Positions 37,653-47,938 of a DNA stretch of 64,000 nucleotides are shown piece by piece. Position numbers and translations under genes: made by a program. The notes beneath the pieces were generated by a model that did not search any database, had not been told where the DNA came from, and saw only the letters and a list, made by a program, of their open reading frames with translations. Source of the stretch: Arachidicoccus ginsenosidivorans (GTDB lineage: Bacteria > Bacteroidota > Bacteroidia > Chitinophagales > Chitinophagaceae); the NCBI RefSeq assembly GCF_007971385.1, contig NZ_CP042434.1, positions 3,100,001 to 3,164,000 on the forward strand. The letters run 5' to 3'. Positions within the stretch are counted from its first letter, which is position 1; every line of letters begins with the position of its first letter.

Positions 37653-39230
37653 ATGTTAGCGCAACAAACACCTGTGGTTAGTCCGGACAGGCAGACGCCT
37701 ATGCAGTCTCTGCCCAACCCGCTATTCCCTGTTTTTCTAAAACTGGAACAGCTCAGGTTACTGCTCGTCGGTGCAGGTAATGTCGGGCTGGAAAAGCTGA
37801 CGGCTGTGCTTTCCAATGCACCGGCAACCAGGATTCAGGTGGTAGCGCTGGAGGTCAGCACTGCCTTTAAGGCCTATGCGGATAAATATCCTAATGTGGA
37901 AATCCTGATTAAGCCTTATGAGCCTGCTGATTTGGACAGTTGCGATATCGCAATCGTCGCTACAGCGGATATCACCCTTGATGAACAAATCAGCTTAGAT
38001 GCTAAGGCTAAAAGCAAACTCATCAATGTGGCCGATAAACCGACACTCTGTGATTTTTATTTAGGGTCCATTGTCAAAAAAGGCAGCATTAAAATTGCCA
38101 TTTCCACCAATGGCAAGTCCCCTACACTGGCCAAAAGACTCAAAACGGTTTTGCAGGACGGTTTGCCAGGTGAACTGGAAACTTCACTGGATAACTTGCA
38201 AAAGTTCAGAAAAACCCTCACAGGGGATTTTCAACATAAGGTTCAGGCGCTCAATCAAGTGACGCAAGGCCTGGTCAATCCATTACAGAAAAAAGAAAGT
38301 GAAAAGCCAAGACTGCTCAGAGCGAGCTTTTGGAAAAAGCTGGGACTCTACGCTATTGCCTTTTTAGCCGTCATGCTATTGGGGTATTGGCTGTTTGGCT
38401 ATGTACTACCGGTGCACTGGGTAAACAAAAGTTTTGATTACCTGGCCGGAAGCCTGGATAAACAGTTTTTCTGGATGTTTGCTGCAGGATTTTGTGCTCA
38501 GCTGGTAGACGGAGCCATGGGTATGGGCTATGGAGTGCTCTCTACTACTTTTTTACTTTCTTCCAATTTGCCGATCCCAATTGCCGGCATCAGCAGTAGC
38601 GTGCATATGGCAGAAATGTTCTCCGTAGGAACTGCAGGGATCAGTCATTATAAATACAAACACGTCAATAAAAAATTATGGGTGGCCTTGGTTATCCCTG
38701 GTGCAATTGGCGCTATTTTAGGGGCACTTTTTATAGGTACCATGGGCAAAGAGTTCGGCCATATCCTAAGGCCGCTTATTGCCATCTATACGTTCTACCT
38801 GGGCTTTAAGATTGTCAAAAAGGCCTTTAAGAACCTTAAATTGCAACGGCACCGCAAGATTGTCAATGTGCGCCCCGTAGCTTTTGTCGGTGGCTTTTTA
38901 GATGCCTTTGGTGGTGGCTGGGGACCCTTGGTTACCAGTACACTGATATCCGGCGGTAGGGATCCACTCTATACCATTGGCTCCTCTACCTTTACCAAGT
39001 TTTTTACTTCCATCGGCAGTACCGCCACTTTTATTATAGTGTTCGGACAGATGCACTTCCAAGTGATTGCAGGACTTATTTTTGGCGGTGTATTAGCAGC
39101 ACCCTTTGCGGCCAGACTTTCAGGTAAGCTCCCCATTAAAACCATGTATATCTGTGTGGGAATCCTGGTAATATTATGTTCACTCAGAGTGCTCTGGGGG
39201 TATTTATGCCATAGTAACTCAGTATATTAG
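37653..39230 (+). CDS. fusion: precorrin-2 dehydrogenase (siroheme synthase N-domain) + TauE/SafE-type transporter
   Basis: 525 residues in one uninterrupted frame. Residues ~28-215 form a CysG-N/Met8 Rossmann domain: NPLFPVFLKLEQLRLLLVGA, GNVGLEKL, IVATADITLDEQ and SIKIAISTNGKSPTLAKRLK. This part would oxidise precorrin-2 and insert iron to make siroheme. From ~225 on there are about eight membrane helices with TSUP/TauE features: AGFCAQLVDGAMGMGYG near the start of the repeat, GISSSVHMAEMFSVG, and the second-half motif GGFLDAFGGGWGPLVTSTLI. Such transporters export sulfite or organosulfonates. The gene closes the sulfate-reduction operon, so one polypeptide would link making the sulfite reductase cofactor to removal of excess sulfite. 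The domain order is directly visible; the coupling is inference. Confidence 0.88.
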   Translation: MLAQQTPVVSPDRQTPMQSLPNPLFPVFLKLEQLRLLLVGAGNVGLEKLTAVLSNAPATRIQVVALEVSTAFKAYADKYPNVEILIKPYEPADLDSCDIAIVATADITLDEQISLDAKAKSKLINVADKPTLCDFYLGSIVKKGSIKIAISTNGKSPTLAKRLKTVLQDGLPGELETSLDNLQKFRKTLTGDFQHKVQALNQVTQGLVNPLQKKESEKPRLLRASFWKKLGLYAIAFLAVMLLGYWLFGYVLPVHWVNKSFDYLAGSLDKQFFWMFAAGFCAQLVDGAMGMGYGVLSTTFLLSSNLPIPIAGISSSVHMAEMFSVGTAGISHYKYKHVNKKLWVALVIPGAIGAILGALFIGTMGKEFGHILRPLIAIYTFYLGFKIVKKAFKNLKLQRHRKIVNVRPVAFVGGFLDAFGGGWGPLVTSTLISGGRDPLYTIGSSTFTKFFTSIGSTATFIIVFGQMHFQVIAGLIFGGVLAAPFAARLSGKLPIKTMYICVGILVILCSLRVLWGYLCHSNSVY

Positions 39231-39290
39231 TGCCTTTTAAAGTTTAATTTTTTAATGGAAAGGTTCGCAAAATCAAATCGCCCTATAAAA

Positions 39291-40202
39291 TTACTTCTTA
39301 ACTGGATCTGTAAACCATTCCCCTCGGGTGCTATCATAACTCCTTTGTGTCCCATAAATTTGCGGTTTATGCAAATAAACCTGCCTTCTGTCTATAAATA
39401 GCTCATATTCATTTTGTGTTAATTGTTGCTGCCTGTATGCCTTCTTAATAATGGGGTAATATTTAAAAAATGTGGCACGATCAGCATGCTGAATAGTATA
39501 GAATTCCCCCATGACAGCTTTAACGCCAACATCCTTTGGTCCAAGCCAGCCGTACTTGTCAATAATTCCAGCAACAATTGCAATGTTCATGGAATCAACC
39601 CTTCCTATGCTGTCGTCTATTGCCTTTGGAATACTATCTAAAAATTCATTGTTTTTATTCAATAGGAGCCGCCTAAACTTTTGATCGTTATCGAACACTT
39701 CTTCTAATAATTTTTTCTGTACGCCATATTTGCCTCCCTCTCCAAAGCCTGTAAGGTTTTTGAAATAGGTTGTATACTTTTTGTCAAATTCAGGATTGTG
39801 AGGGTATAGAGAATTGCTTTGGGCAAAATTCCACCAAATTGAATTAACAATGCGAAAGTTATTTGAATAAAAGCGCATAACAATTTTCGTAAAGGCATCT
39901 AATTTCTCAAACTCCCCTCGGCGATAATAAATTTGTGGAAGCCAACAAAAAGCGCATTCTTCATTTTGGGTCAATGGATGCTTGTATTTTATTGTTAGGT
40001 CTCCTAAAAATTTCTCAAAGTAGTAAGCGGCAGTATCCAATTGCCAAGGGGATTTGTTTTCAATGTTCCAATACAGCTCTCCCCTGATAAAATACGATTC
40101 CCTTTTATTGTGAAAAGGGTTAATATTGCCTGTTGCGTTTTTAGTATTGTTGCAACTAAAAATTAGAGAAACGGCCATTATAAATAAAATTAATCTTCCC
40201 AT
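39291..40202 (-). CDS. lipoprotein with DUF6624-like C-terminal domain
   Basis: 303 residues. An N-terminal lipoprotein signal MGRLILFIMAVSLIFSCNN has its lipidated Cys at 17. The C-terminal ~110 residues read YGWLGPKDVGVKAVMGEFY, TIQHAD, DRRQVYLHKPQIYGTQ, the pattern of DUF6624 proteins. The central region is helical. Function unknown. The stop lies about 60 bases from the end of the convergent siroheme/TauE gene. Confidence is high that it is a real exported protein. Confidence 0.75.
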   Translation of the reverse strand: MGRLILFIMAVSLIFSCNNTKNATGNINPFHNKRESYFIRGELYWNIENKSPWQLDTAAYYFEKFLGDLTIKYKHPLTQNEECAFCWLPQIYYRRGEFEKLDAFTKIVMRFYSNNFRIVNSIWWNFAQSNSLYPHNPEFDKKYTTYFKNLTGFGEGGKYGVQKKLLEEVFDNDQKFRRLLLNKNNEFLDSIPKAIDDSIGRVDSMNIAIVAGIIDKYGWLGPKDVGVKAVMGEFYTIQHADRATFFKYYPIIKKAYRQQQLTQNEYELFIDRRQVYLHKPQIYGTQRSYDSTRGEWFTDPVKK

Positions 40203-40315
40203 TTTACGGCATATTGGCTAAGGTGGTTATTGCTCTTTTATTCTGTTCAACATTTTTTTAAGGTTATATGCAAATAAATAAAGATACAAAAATATATAGA
40301 TAGCTCAAGTTAAGC

Positions 40316-40548
40316 GCACTTATATCTTATAGAATGAATACTGCAGATTACAGCAGCATTCTTAAAGGTTTTCCAGCAACTCTTTCAGGGGCTGTAAGAA
40401 AGCAGAGCCTGAAGCAACGTCGACCCTGAAGCAACGACTACAACACGGTGGTCGCAGCTGAGTGTTACTTTCATGATATTACTTGCTACGATCTGTCTGT
40501 CTTTCATAATCGGCTTCTTTCATAATCGGCTCCTGGGAGATACAACTA
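40316..40548 (-). pseudogene. broken duplicate of the 3' end of pdhC
   Basis: Bases 40316-40548 match 47980-48200, the C-terminal coding end and 3' flank of the E2 gene at 48 kb, at roughly 85-90% by eye, same orientation. The copy contains two small internal tandem duplications: CCTGAAGCAACG at about 40408 and 40424, and CTTTCATAATCGGC at 40501 and 40517. They destroy the frame. Nothing of the upstream E2 coding sequence is present. Confidence 0.85.
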
Positions 40549-40590
40549 TGGCCAGAATGCCACTCATATTAGAAGAATTAATAATAGGAT

Positions 40591-40727
40591 AAAGCGTCAT
40601 ATTTGGCTAAATCTGCTATTTTATTCGACATTAAGCTGATTATAACTGTATAATTAGCTAAAACTATAAAAAAATGCCACATTTAGCAAAATATAAGGCT
40701 ATAATTTGCTAAATGTACAAAACGCAG
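40591..40727. repeat. 137-bp palindrome-rich repeat, copy 1
   Basis: Same length and about 96% identical (six differences) to 47569-47705, same orientation. It begins AAAGCGTCATATTTGGCTAA and ends GTACAAAACGCAG. It contains three inverted repeats built from GCTAA/TTAGC half-sites. The rest of 40203-41085 shows only the pdhC fragment and no supported gene. Confidence 0.85.
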
Positions 40728-41085
40728 TAAATTTATCGCAAATTAGACCAAATGAAAAAAGCTCATTGGATAATAATTCAGAGTAGGATTTCTTTTCAGA
40801 ATTGGATCGGCTTCTAGAGGATGGAGGGATATTTTTCTCACTAAATCTAATGTTGTTTCTTTGTAAGGAATGCTGCGGTTTGGTTGGCAACAATTTTTTC
40901 TATTCCCGGTATTAAAATAATATATTATATTACAGGCATAACATCGCTTGGGATATAGACAAAGGTCAAGTGGAGGGATGCAAAGATTGTGGATTCACAC
41001 TTATTTGCAGTGATTGTCGGGCTTATACAGTTGATGGGGGTATATTCAAACCCCAAAATTGTAAAAATAACCCCAAAACATGTAA

Positions 41086-43961
41086 ATGGAATTAATATAT
41101 ATATTAACCTTTAAGCATATTATGTCGCAAGGTAATGAAGAACACGAAAAAGTTTTTTTAAAAAAAATATTGTTTTTGGTAGGTACGAATTTGAGTTTCC
41201 TTTTAATATTCTGTATAACATTTGTTTCATCTATAAATGTTGTTCACTGTCAATTACGCAATTCGAAAATTAAAGGTAATATTGCAGATACTGTCAATAA
41301 AATGCCTTTAGAAAATGCCACAATAATGCTTCTAAATAGGAAGGATTCTATTTTAAAAGGGTATAGTTATTCAGACTCAAATGGTAACTTCTTGATTGAC
41401 CATATTTCAAAAGGGAAATATATATTACTTGTTTTATACCCAGAATATGCTGATTTCTCAGACTATATTTCTATTGATCAGGACAACGATGCTGTTTCAT
41501 TCAGAAATATATTTATGATTTCAAAATCTCATTTGCTCCAAGATGTCATAGTAAAAGCCGATGCACCAGCGATTAACATCAAAGGAGATACAACAGAATT
41601 TAATACAAGTAAATATAGAATTTCTGCCAATGCTAATGTAGAAGATCTCCTTAAGATTTTACCCGGTATTCAAGTTGATGCAAACGGCAAGATAACTGCT
41701 ATGGGGAGACTGTAAAAAAGGTATTAGTAGATGGTGAAGAGTTTTTTGGGGATGATCCAACGTTGGCAACTCATAATCTAAGAGCTGATATGGTAAATAA
41801 AGTCCAATTATATCATAGAAGTAGCGATCAAGCGATGTTTACTGGAATTGACGATGGTAAAAGAACTACTACTATAAATTTGAAACTTAAGGAAAATAAA
41901 AGGCATGGATATTTTGGGAAAATTGAAGGTGGAGTTGCTAACACTTATTATAATAACCAGGCTTTTTTTAATCGATTCAACGGAAAGGAAAAAATTAGTA
42001 TCTATGGCACATATTCAAATACGGGCACTACTGGTCTCGGTTTCAGCGAGCAATCGAAATTAGGTACAACTGCAGATAATATTTCTATCGTTGATGGGCT
42101 CATCACTGTTCATGACGATGGTGGGTCACTAGATAATTATAATGGACAATATAATGGTGCAGGAATTCCGAGTGTTTTAACTGGAGGGGCTCACTATGAT
42201 AATAAATGGAATGATGACAAAGAATCTTTGAACGCAAATTATAAAGTAGGTCGAATAGACACAAAAGGAGAAAATAGAACTATACAACAACAGAACATAG
42301 GTATTGATAGTAGTCAGTTCAATAATTCGACTGAAAAATTTGATAATTATACATCAAGACAGAAAATAGATGCGTTTTTTAAATTGCAATTAGACAGTTT
42401 AGCTTCTATTACCTTCGCAGCTAATGGAACAATAAGTAATAATAACAGTGATGATAGCTTTGAAGGTCAAATAAAGAATTCATCTGACATTTTAATTAAT
42501 TCCAGTGAACGTACCGTTCGAGACAATGGTAAGAATAAAAACTTTAATTCAGATTTACGTTATTTACAAAAATTCAGGAAAAAGCGTCGTTCATTTATCC
42601 TTGACCTAAGTCAAGGATATAATAATAAAGATATTATGACGTACTTGTATTCCGAAATTAATTTTTATAATCAAGATGACGAAAATAAAGCGAACCAAAT
42701 TGTTGACCAGCTTAAAAAGTCTAAATTTTATAATCAAATCTATGGGGGACTCTAACGTATACGGAACCGTTAAGTAAGTTTTTTAATGTGTCCGTTGAAT
42801 ACAGTTCAATTTTTTCAAAAAGTAACTCAGATATATTGTCATACAATAAGAACTCTGAAAAACAATATTTGAATATTGATTCCCTTAACACAAATCATTA
42901 TTTATTTAGTCAAACATCTAATACTCCCGGAGTAACTTTTAATTTTAATAAGGGACAATGGAATGCAAATATTGGGTCAAAGCTCGGATATATAACTTTA
43001 AAACAACGCAATCTGTTAATTGGAGATATAACAAGTAGAAAGTTTAAAAATTTATTGCCAATCGCAAGCTTCCAATAAAGAATAGTATTCGGATGACTGG
43101 CGAATACAATGGGAAAACAATCTTACCCACTATCTTTCAATTGCAACCTATTCAAAATAATATTGATTTATTAAATATTTATGTGGGTAATCCGGAATTA
43201 AAGCCAGCGTTTAACCATAGCTTTTCTTTTACATTTATGGATTATAACAAAGTGATACAGCGTAGATGGTATCTTTTTGCTGATTTTGGAATTTTAAATA
43301 ATCCTATTGTTACAAATATGTCAATAGAAGGATCTACAGGAAAAAATAAAATCTCATACCTTAATCTTCTACATAAATCATCAAATAATTATTCTATTAA
43401 TTCAAATTGGGTAAAATTGATTCAAAAAAGGGTATTACATACGGATTTGATGCTTCCCTTAGAGGTCTATCTTTATTAAATGTTATTAATATGAATATTA
43501 ATAGGATTACAGATAATGAAATTATGATAACACCTAATTTTGCTAAAAATACAGATCATTTTAGTTTCTATATTAGACCCACAATAGGCTACGCTTTTAA
43601 CCGATCTTCTTTACAACCTATTTATAACAATAATTCTTTCAATTTTAATGGGGAGTTTGGAGGAGACGTAGAATTGCCTTGGAAAATAAATTTACATTCA
43701 GATTTTAATTATCAATGGGAAGAAAAGACAGAGGTGCTTCCAGTTTTTAATCAAGTTATTTGGAACGCTTCAATTAAAAAGTCCTTCCTTAAAGATGAAA
43801 GTTTATCCATTAAATTGGAGTGTAAAGATATTTTGAATCAAAATAATGGATTTAAAAGAAAGGTGGATGATATTGGGTTAACACAAAACACGTACACGAC
43901 TATTAGAAGATTTCTCATGATATCTGCAATCTGGAACTTTAATAAAGTTGGCGGTAAGTAA
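41086..43961 (+). CDS. outer-membrane beta-barrel family protein (TonB-receptor-like), four frame breaks
   Basis: Joined, this is one protein of about 950 residues. It has a signal/anchor (LSFLLIFCITFVSSINVV), a carboxypeptidase-regulatory-like domain (IKGNIADTVNKMPLENATIM ... SDSNGNFLIDHISKGKY), plug-like VEDLLKILPGIQVDANGKIT and VLVDGEEFFGDDPTLAT, then an OMP_b-brl_3 barrel ending ISAIWNFNKVGGK. Breaks lie at the G4 run 41703-41706, G5 run 42744-42748, A2 at ~43074 and G3 run 43409-43411; one added base at each restores the frame. Start is 41086 or ATG 41122. It is followed after 19 bases by a GLPGLI-family gene. Related in plan to the barrel at 22848-25649. AT-rich. Confidence 0.75.
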
Positions 43962-43980
43962 ATTATAAATTATTGAGAAG

Positions 43981-44763
43981 ATGAACGAAATTCAAATTGT
44001 GTTTCAAAAGCGTGCATTGCTTTTAATTTTTTTATCCATATTATTTGCTATTAATATAGGGAAGGCGCAGTATGCCCAATTTATTGGAGAAGGCACTATT
44101 ATTTTTAAAAAACGGATTAATTTGGATGCTCTTATTAAGAAACGATTCTACGATAAAAATGATTATATAACCAACAAATTGATTACAGATTATAAAGCAA
44201 GTTATCCTTCTTCATTTAGAACAATTGAATATTCATTAAATTTTAATAAAGACCGGAGTATCTATTCCAGATTAACTAATAGAACTGCGGACGAAGATCT
44301 TCGCATTGGTGAGGTCGAAGGTTGTGATAATATAATTTTAACTGATTTTAAGAAGAAAAAATTAGACATAAATCTTCCTGTATCAGGACAACATTTTTTT
44401 ATTTCTGACACGTTGCCAAAGATAGTTTGGAAAATTACTAACGAGGTTCGTGATATAGCCGGATTTTCTTGCAGACGAGCTAATGGACTAATGATGGATT
44501 CGCTTTATGTGGTAGCTTTTTTTACACCACAAATTCCAGTACCCTCTGGCCCCGAAATTGCCAATGGACTTCCAGGTATGATATTAGGTTTAGCAGTACC
44601 AAGTTTACATACGACGTGGTTTGCTAGCAGTGTTCAATCTAAATCTATTAATAATGCACCACACGCCAGAAATGAGGGAAAAAAAATAATAAGGCTTGAT
44701 GAATATGTTAAGGAAATTAGTAGTAACTTGATGAATTGGCAGATTCAACAATCTCTTCTTTAA
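43981..44763 (+). CDS. GLPGLI family protein
   Basis: 260 residues with a signal peptide (LLLIFLSILFAINIGKAQ) and the family-defining motif near the C-terminus: NGLPGMILGLAVP (GLPGLI pattern). Upstream blocks WKITNEVRDIAGFSCRRA and DSLYVVAFFTPQIPVPSGPE also fit the family. Members are exported and are typically encoded directly after TonB-receptor-like barrel genes, exactly as here (19-base gap). Their function is not established. Probably translated from the same transcript as the barrel gene. Confidence 0.88.
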   Translation: MNEIQIVFQKRALLLIFLSILFAINIGKAQYAQFIGEGTIIFKKRINLDALIKKRFYDKNDYITNKLITDYKASYPSSFRTIEYSLNFNKDRSIYSRLTNRTADEDLRIGEVEGCDNIILTDFKKKKLDINLPVSGQHFFISDTLPKIVWKITNEVRDIAGFSCRRANGLMMDSLYVVAFFTPQIPVPSGPEIANGLPGMILGLAVPSLHTTWFASSVQSKSINNAPHARNEGKKIIRLDEYVKEISSNLMNWQIQQSLL

Positions 44764-45223
44764 TTTTCATCATATTGGAGGCGAATTCTATGATTCTAAT
44801 TTGTTTGATAGTAATCGTGCATTGATCCTCCTGATTTATGATCATCACAGATTTTCAAAAATTTAATCTGTCCCCTAAAATCAGGAACTTGAGGAAGAAA
44901 ATTCAAGGTTTTGTTACCTGGCCACGGGTACTTTTGTTCTTTGTAGCCTTGCATCAATTCCAACACCAGTGGCAGATCTCTTTTTTTTTCAATTCTACGT
45001 TTATAAGATCGTTTTTGAGCGCCATGTGTCTATTATCAGCAATTCAGAGTCAATTTAAGTAAAATTTCCGTTACTGTGCTAATTTCCAAGACTAGGCATA
45101 GCTCCGCCAGCCCAGCAAGCTGAGTCAATTTAGTAGCGTAGTTAGTAGGTTTAGGTTTGGTTTTAGTTGGAGTTAAGAAATTGGTTTCGTAAGGTTTATG
45201 GGCTTATCCTCCCGCCTCTTTAT
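44764..45223. other. intergenic region at the 3' side of the IS4-like transposase
   Basis: 460 bases without a supported gene. On the minus strand short coding-like stretches (TKLTQLAGLAELCLVLEI near 45080) suggest decayed sequence. I found no terminal inverted repeat that would fix the end of the insertion element. Confidence 0.3.
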
Positions 45224-46535
45224 CTATTCCAGGCGGATTTGGCACCGTTGCCTGTTTTGCATGATCGTTTCTTTGCATAAGACCCGTTCCAATAAAACAG
45301 ATTTAAGCCGGTCCCACAGCATTTTTATGGTAACCTTTGACTGTTTGACAAGCTTAACCACCGCCTTTGACTTTATAGTTAATTGATGAATTATATGGGC
45401 TATTTGCAGCAGTATATAGTATTTATACAGGTTCATGATGCTTTTGCGAACAAATTTGTGCTCCATATTGAACCCGTTATTCTTCTGATCATTGAATCCT
45501 TTGTTTTCTATTAGCCATCTGCTGCGGCCAGAAGACATAAAACGTCTGACAATTGATTGAAGCTGTGGGCTATCTAAATTAATGTTTAGGTTGGTAATAT
45601 AGGCGAACTTGGTCACTGCTTGACTGTTATGCTTTGGGAATCTCCCCTCCATATAGTTTAACTGGTGGTTTTGGTGTTGGAGGTTAGCAGCCCATAGATA
45701 TTGAACATCTCCTAGGTTTGCTTCCTTTTGCCCTGGATTCAGCACTTCCGGGTACACAAAACTAACTTTTTCTAGGGTGTCCTTAATCTGCTCGTCCAGT
45801 TTTGGAAGGTTACCGTCTTTACGAGTAATTATATATTTCCAGCCATATTGCTCGCATTTTTCATAACCGTTGCATTGGCATAGAGCCCATCTAAATGCAA
45901 ACAGATAGGCAGCCGGGGAAACAGTTTGTGTAACTGGTCTGCGAGCCTGGAGAAGGCAGCCAGTTCACAGTCCTGCTTGTCATAAAACCCTTTTCCTTCA
46001 TTACTAAGTAATTCACTGGCCACAGACAGGCAAAGGCCATTATCCGTTATGATTTTAGCTTCTAGTACACTGGCATAATAAGTAGTTGTATTATTTTTTT
46101 CTTGGAAAGCGCTCCATCCAATGGTGGGGTGTGATAACTCGCAACTCCAGTAGCATCCATTACAATATGATAATAACCTTCTGCCGGATTAATCACTTTG
46201 GATCGGATTAAAGCGTTAATCATCTTGCCTAATACCAATATCAGGTCTCCAGCATCTACTGTTTTAATTACATTGTTCACCGTGTCAAAGTGCGCTAATT
46301 GCATGTCGCCGTGTAATGCTTCAAAATTATCCTTAAAATAGCTCCCATCTTTCCTTAGTTGGTTCATGTTATTACGGGTTGAACCCTGAACCTGAAACAT
46401 GTGAATGACCTGGGTCAATAGGTTAGACATGCTATATTTACAACAGTTATCAATCCGGTGGTCCTTCACCTCGCCAAGCCAGTCCGACAACTCAGGAAAG
46501 AAATGATGGCTCACTTTATTTAGCTGATAAATCAA
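45224..46535 (-). CDS. IS4-superfamily DDE transposase, two frame breaks
   Basis: Three consecutive minus-strand ORFs join into one transposase of about 435 residues. N-part: CCKYSMSNLLTQVIHMFQVQ and VMDATGVASYH (first catalytic D). Middle: FYDKQDCELAAFSRLA and RLPICLHLDGLYAN (second D). C-part: RSRWLIENKGFNDQKNNGFN (catalytic E in the RW-x-IE-x-GFN motif). Breaks are at T7 46094-46100 and T5 45857-45861; one added base at each restores SKKNNTTTYYASVLEA and KKCEQYGWKYIITRKDGNLP. The element is probably intact, ends not determined. Subfamily not assigned. Confidence 0.8.
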
Positions 46536-46872
46536 ATCAGCGGTGCTTAAATCTTGAAATTCTCCTATGCAAAAAAAGTGCCAAAAACAGTGAAGAAAAA
46601 TTGTAATTAAATGATTATTATTTGTTTATAATTTATATATATTGTATATTTGTAGCAGCTCTTAACGTAAAAAAAGGCCCGTCTAGGGAACGGGCTGTCA
46701 ACTGAATGTTGATAAACAATAAAAATTATGGAGAATATTGAGGCATCGCCTAGGCGATGCTGTGTCTATTATATAATATTTTATTTTAATGCATAATTTA
46801 CACGCCTAGCCCTGCCATTGCGATTTGCTGACCATACAAAGAAACAAAATAAAATTAGTGCGAAAAATATTT
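46536..46872. other. intergenic region upstream of the IS4-like transposase
   Basis: Contains a GC-rich hairpin CCCGT-N6-ACGGG near 46678-46693 and a perfect 18-base palindrome GCATCGCC-TA-GGCGATGC at 46743-46760 in otherwise AT-rich DNA. No gene recognised. The transposase promoter should lie here. Confidence 0.3.
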
Positions 46873-47160
46873 TTACCGACCTCTGAAAGCTACGCTACCA
46901 GTAAAAAGAAATTTGACTCTGAATTGCTGTCTATTATTAGCAGTAAATGTATTATATCTCCTGTTTGCTTTTTTATGGTTGTATGCGTCAAGATGCGTTC
47001 CGTATATTTTATAAATATTATTGGCCAGAATTGTCATGCAAAGATCAAATTCTACTTTTATAACCATAGACGAGCCTGCATTGTTGAGGTGGAAAATTCA
47101 ATCTTTTCGCTAATTGCTTTTTTCACCAACTACCTTCTGCCGTATTTTATTATGATTTAT
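46873..47160 (-). pseudogene. C-terminal relic of a transposase
   Basis: The minus strand reads FHLNNAGSSMVIKVEFDL, CMTILANNIYKIYGTHL and QFRVKFLFTGSVAFRG. This is the C-terminal pattern FFxLNxLSSSMVVKVDFDxxxTxLAxNLY of a DDE transposase family common in Bacteroidota. Stops occur upstream of FHLNN and no catalytic core remains. It is not part of the adjacent IS4-like transposase. A shorter related trace lies at 27325-27390. Confidence 0.5.
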
Positions 47161-47568
47161 TCGTAAACTGGATAATGAGCACGTAGATGGGGGACCAATA
47201 TTTTTAGCAAGGCCAAATAATATCACACTTTATGGTCCAATTTCTTCACCTATTATATAGGATTATTTATTTTTAGACAAAAATGGGGCCGCTTCTGCCA
47301 CAGCATGATAGATATTAGAACACCTTGATATGTATTTTGACAACTGCCTAACAATATTGCATGGTATGGTGCCTATTAATATTACTGGGACTGCTCTAAT
47401 AATATGCCTAACAGGATTTTGCACCCTATGGTTGTCCACATCATCCTAACATCGGCTGTGTTATTTTACCTGTACCCGTCCGGTGTAATAGTATAGGGAC
47501 GTCAGCTTTATTTTAACCCTGGGATGTTGACATTTTAGGCTTGCATAGTTGCTGTGCCCCTCATATTT
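47161..47568. other. intergenic, nothing assigned
   Basis: About 400 bases of mixed composition between the transposase relic and the second 137-bp repeat. No ORF, hairpin or known motif that I can support. Confidence 0.3.
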
Positions 47569-47705
47569 AAAGCGTCATATTTGGCTAAATCTACTATTTT
47601 ATTCGACATTTAGCTAATTATAACTGTATAATTAGCTATAACTATAAAAAAATGCCACATTTAGCAAAATATAAGCCTATAATTTGCTAAATGTATAAAA
47701 CGCAG
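47569..47705. repeat. 137-bp palindrome-rich repeat, copy 2
   Basis: Near-identical to 40591-40727. Inverted repeats: GCTAAAT/ATTTAGC (47584-47590/47608-47614); TAGCTAATTATA-ACTG-TATAATTAGCTA (47611-47638, perfect); CATTTAGCAAA/TTTGCTAAATG (47658-47668/47683-47693). The repeated GCTAA half-site suggests either protein binding or a small non-autonomous mobile element. It ends exactly where the AAA-protein relic begins. Confidence 0.85.
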
Positions 47706-47860
47706 ATTCACTAGCAACAAAAATTGAGGTATTTAAGGAACAAACAAAGACTAAGTCAGCCTTATATCTCACCCTTATTACAACCTTTGGCCTCATATCA
47801 AATAGCTACGGTTCATCAATGGTCCAAAATGATCTTCAAATGGATATCTTATTTAAATAA
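47703..47860 (+). pseudogene. C-terminal relic of an AAA-type ATP-binding protein
   Basis: The plus strand reads IEVFKEQTKTKSALYLTLIT, TFGLISNSYGSSMVQNDLQM, DILFK and stop. This is the usual C-terminus of the Bacteroidota ATP-binding protein family (VFREQTKTKKALFLTxITTFG ... QNxLTMDDLF). Only about 50 residues remain, starting right at the edge of the 137-bp repeat. Confidence 0.65.
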
Positions 47861-47938
47861 GCTGAAAGGTTATTGGGGAATACAGAGACTAAAAATAGAG
47901 AACCATATTTAGATGCATATTTGCGCTTAAGCTTAAAT

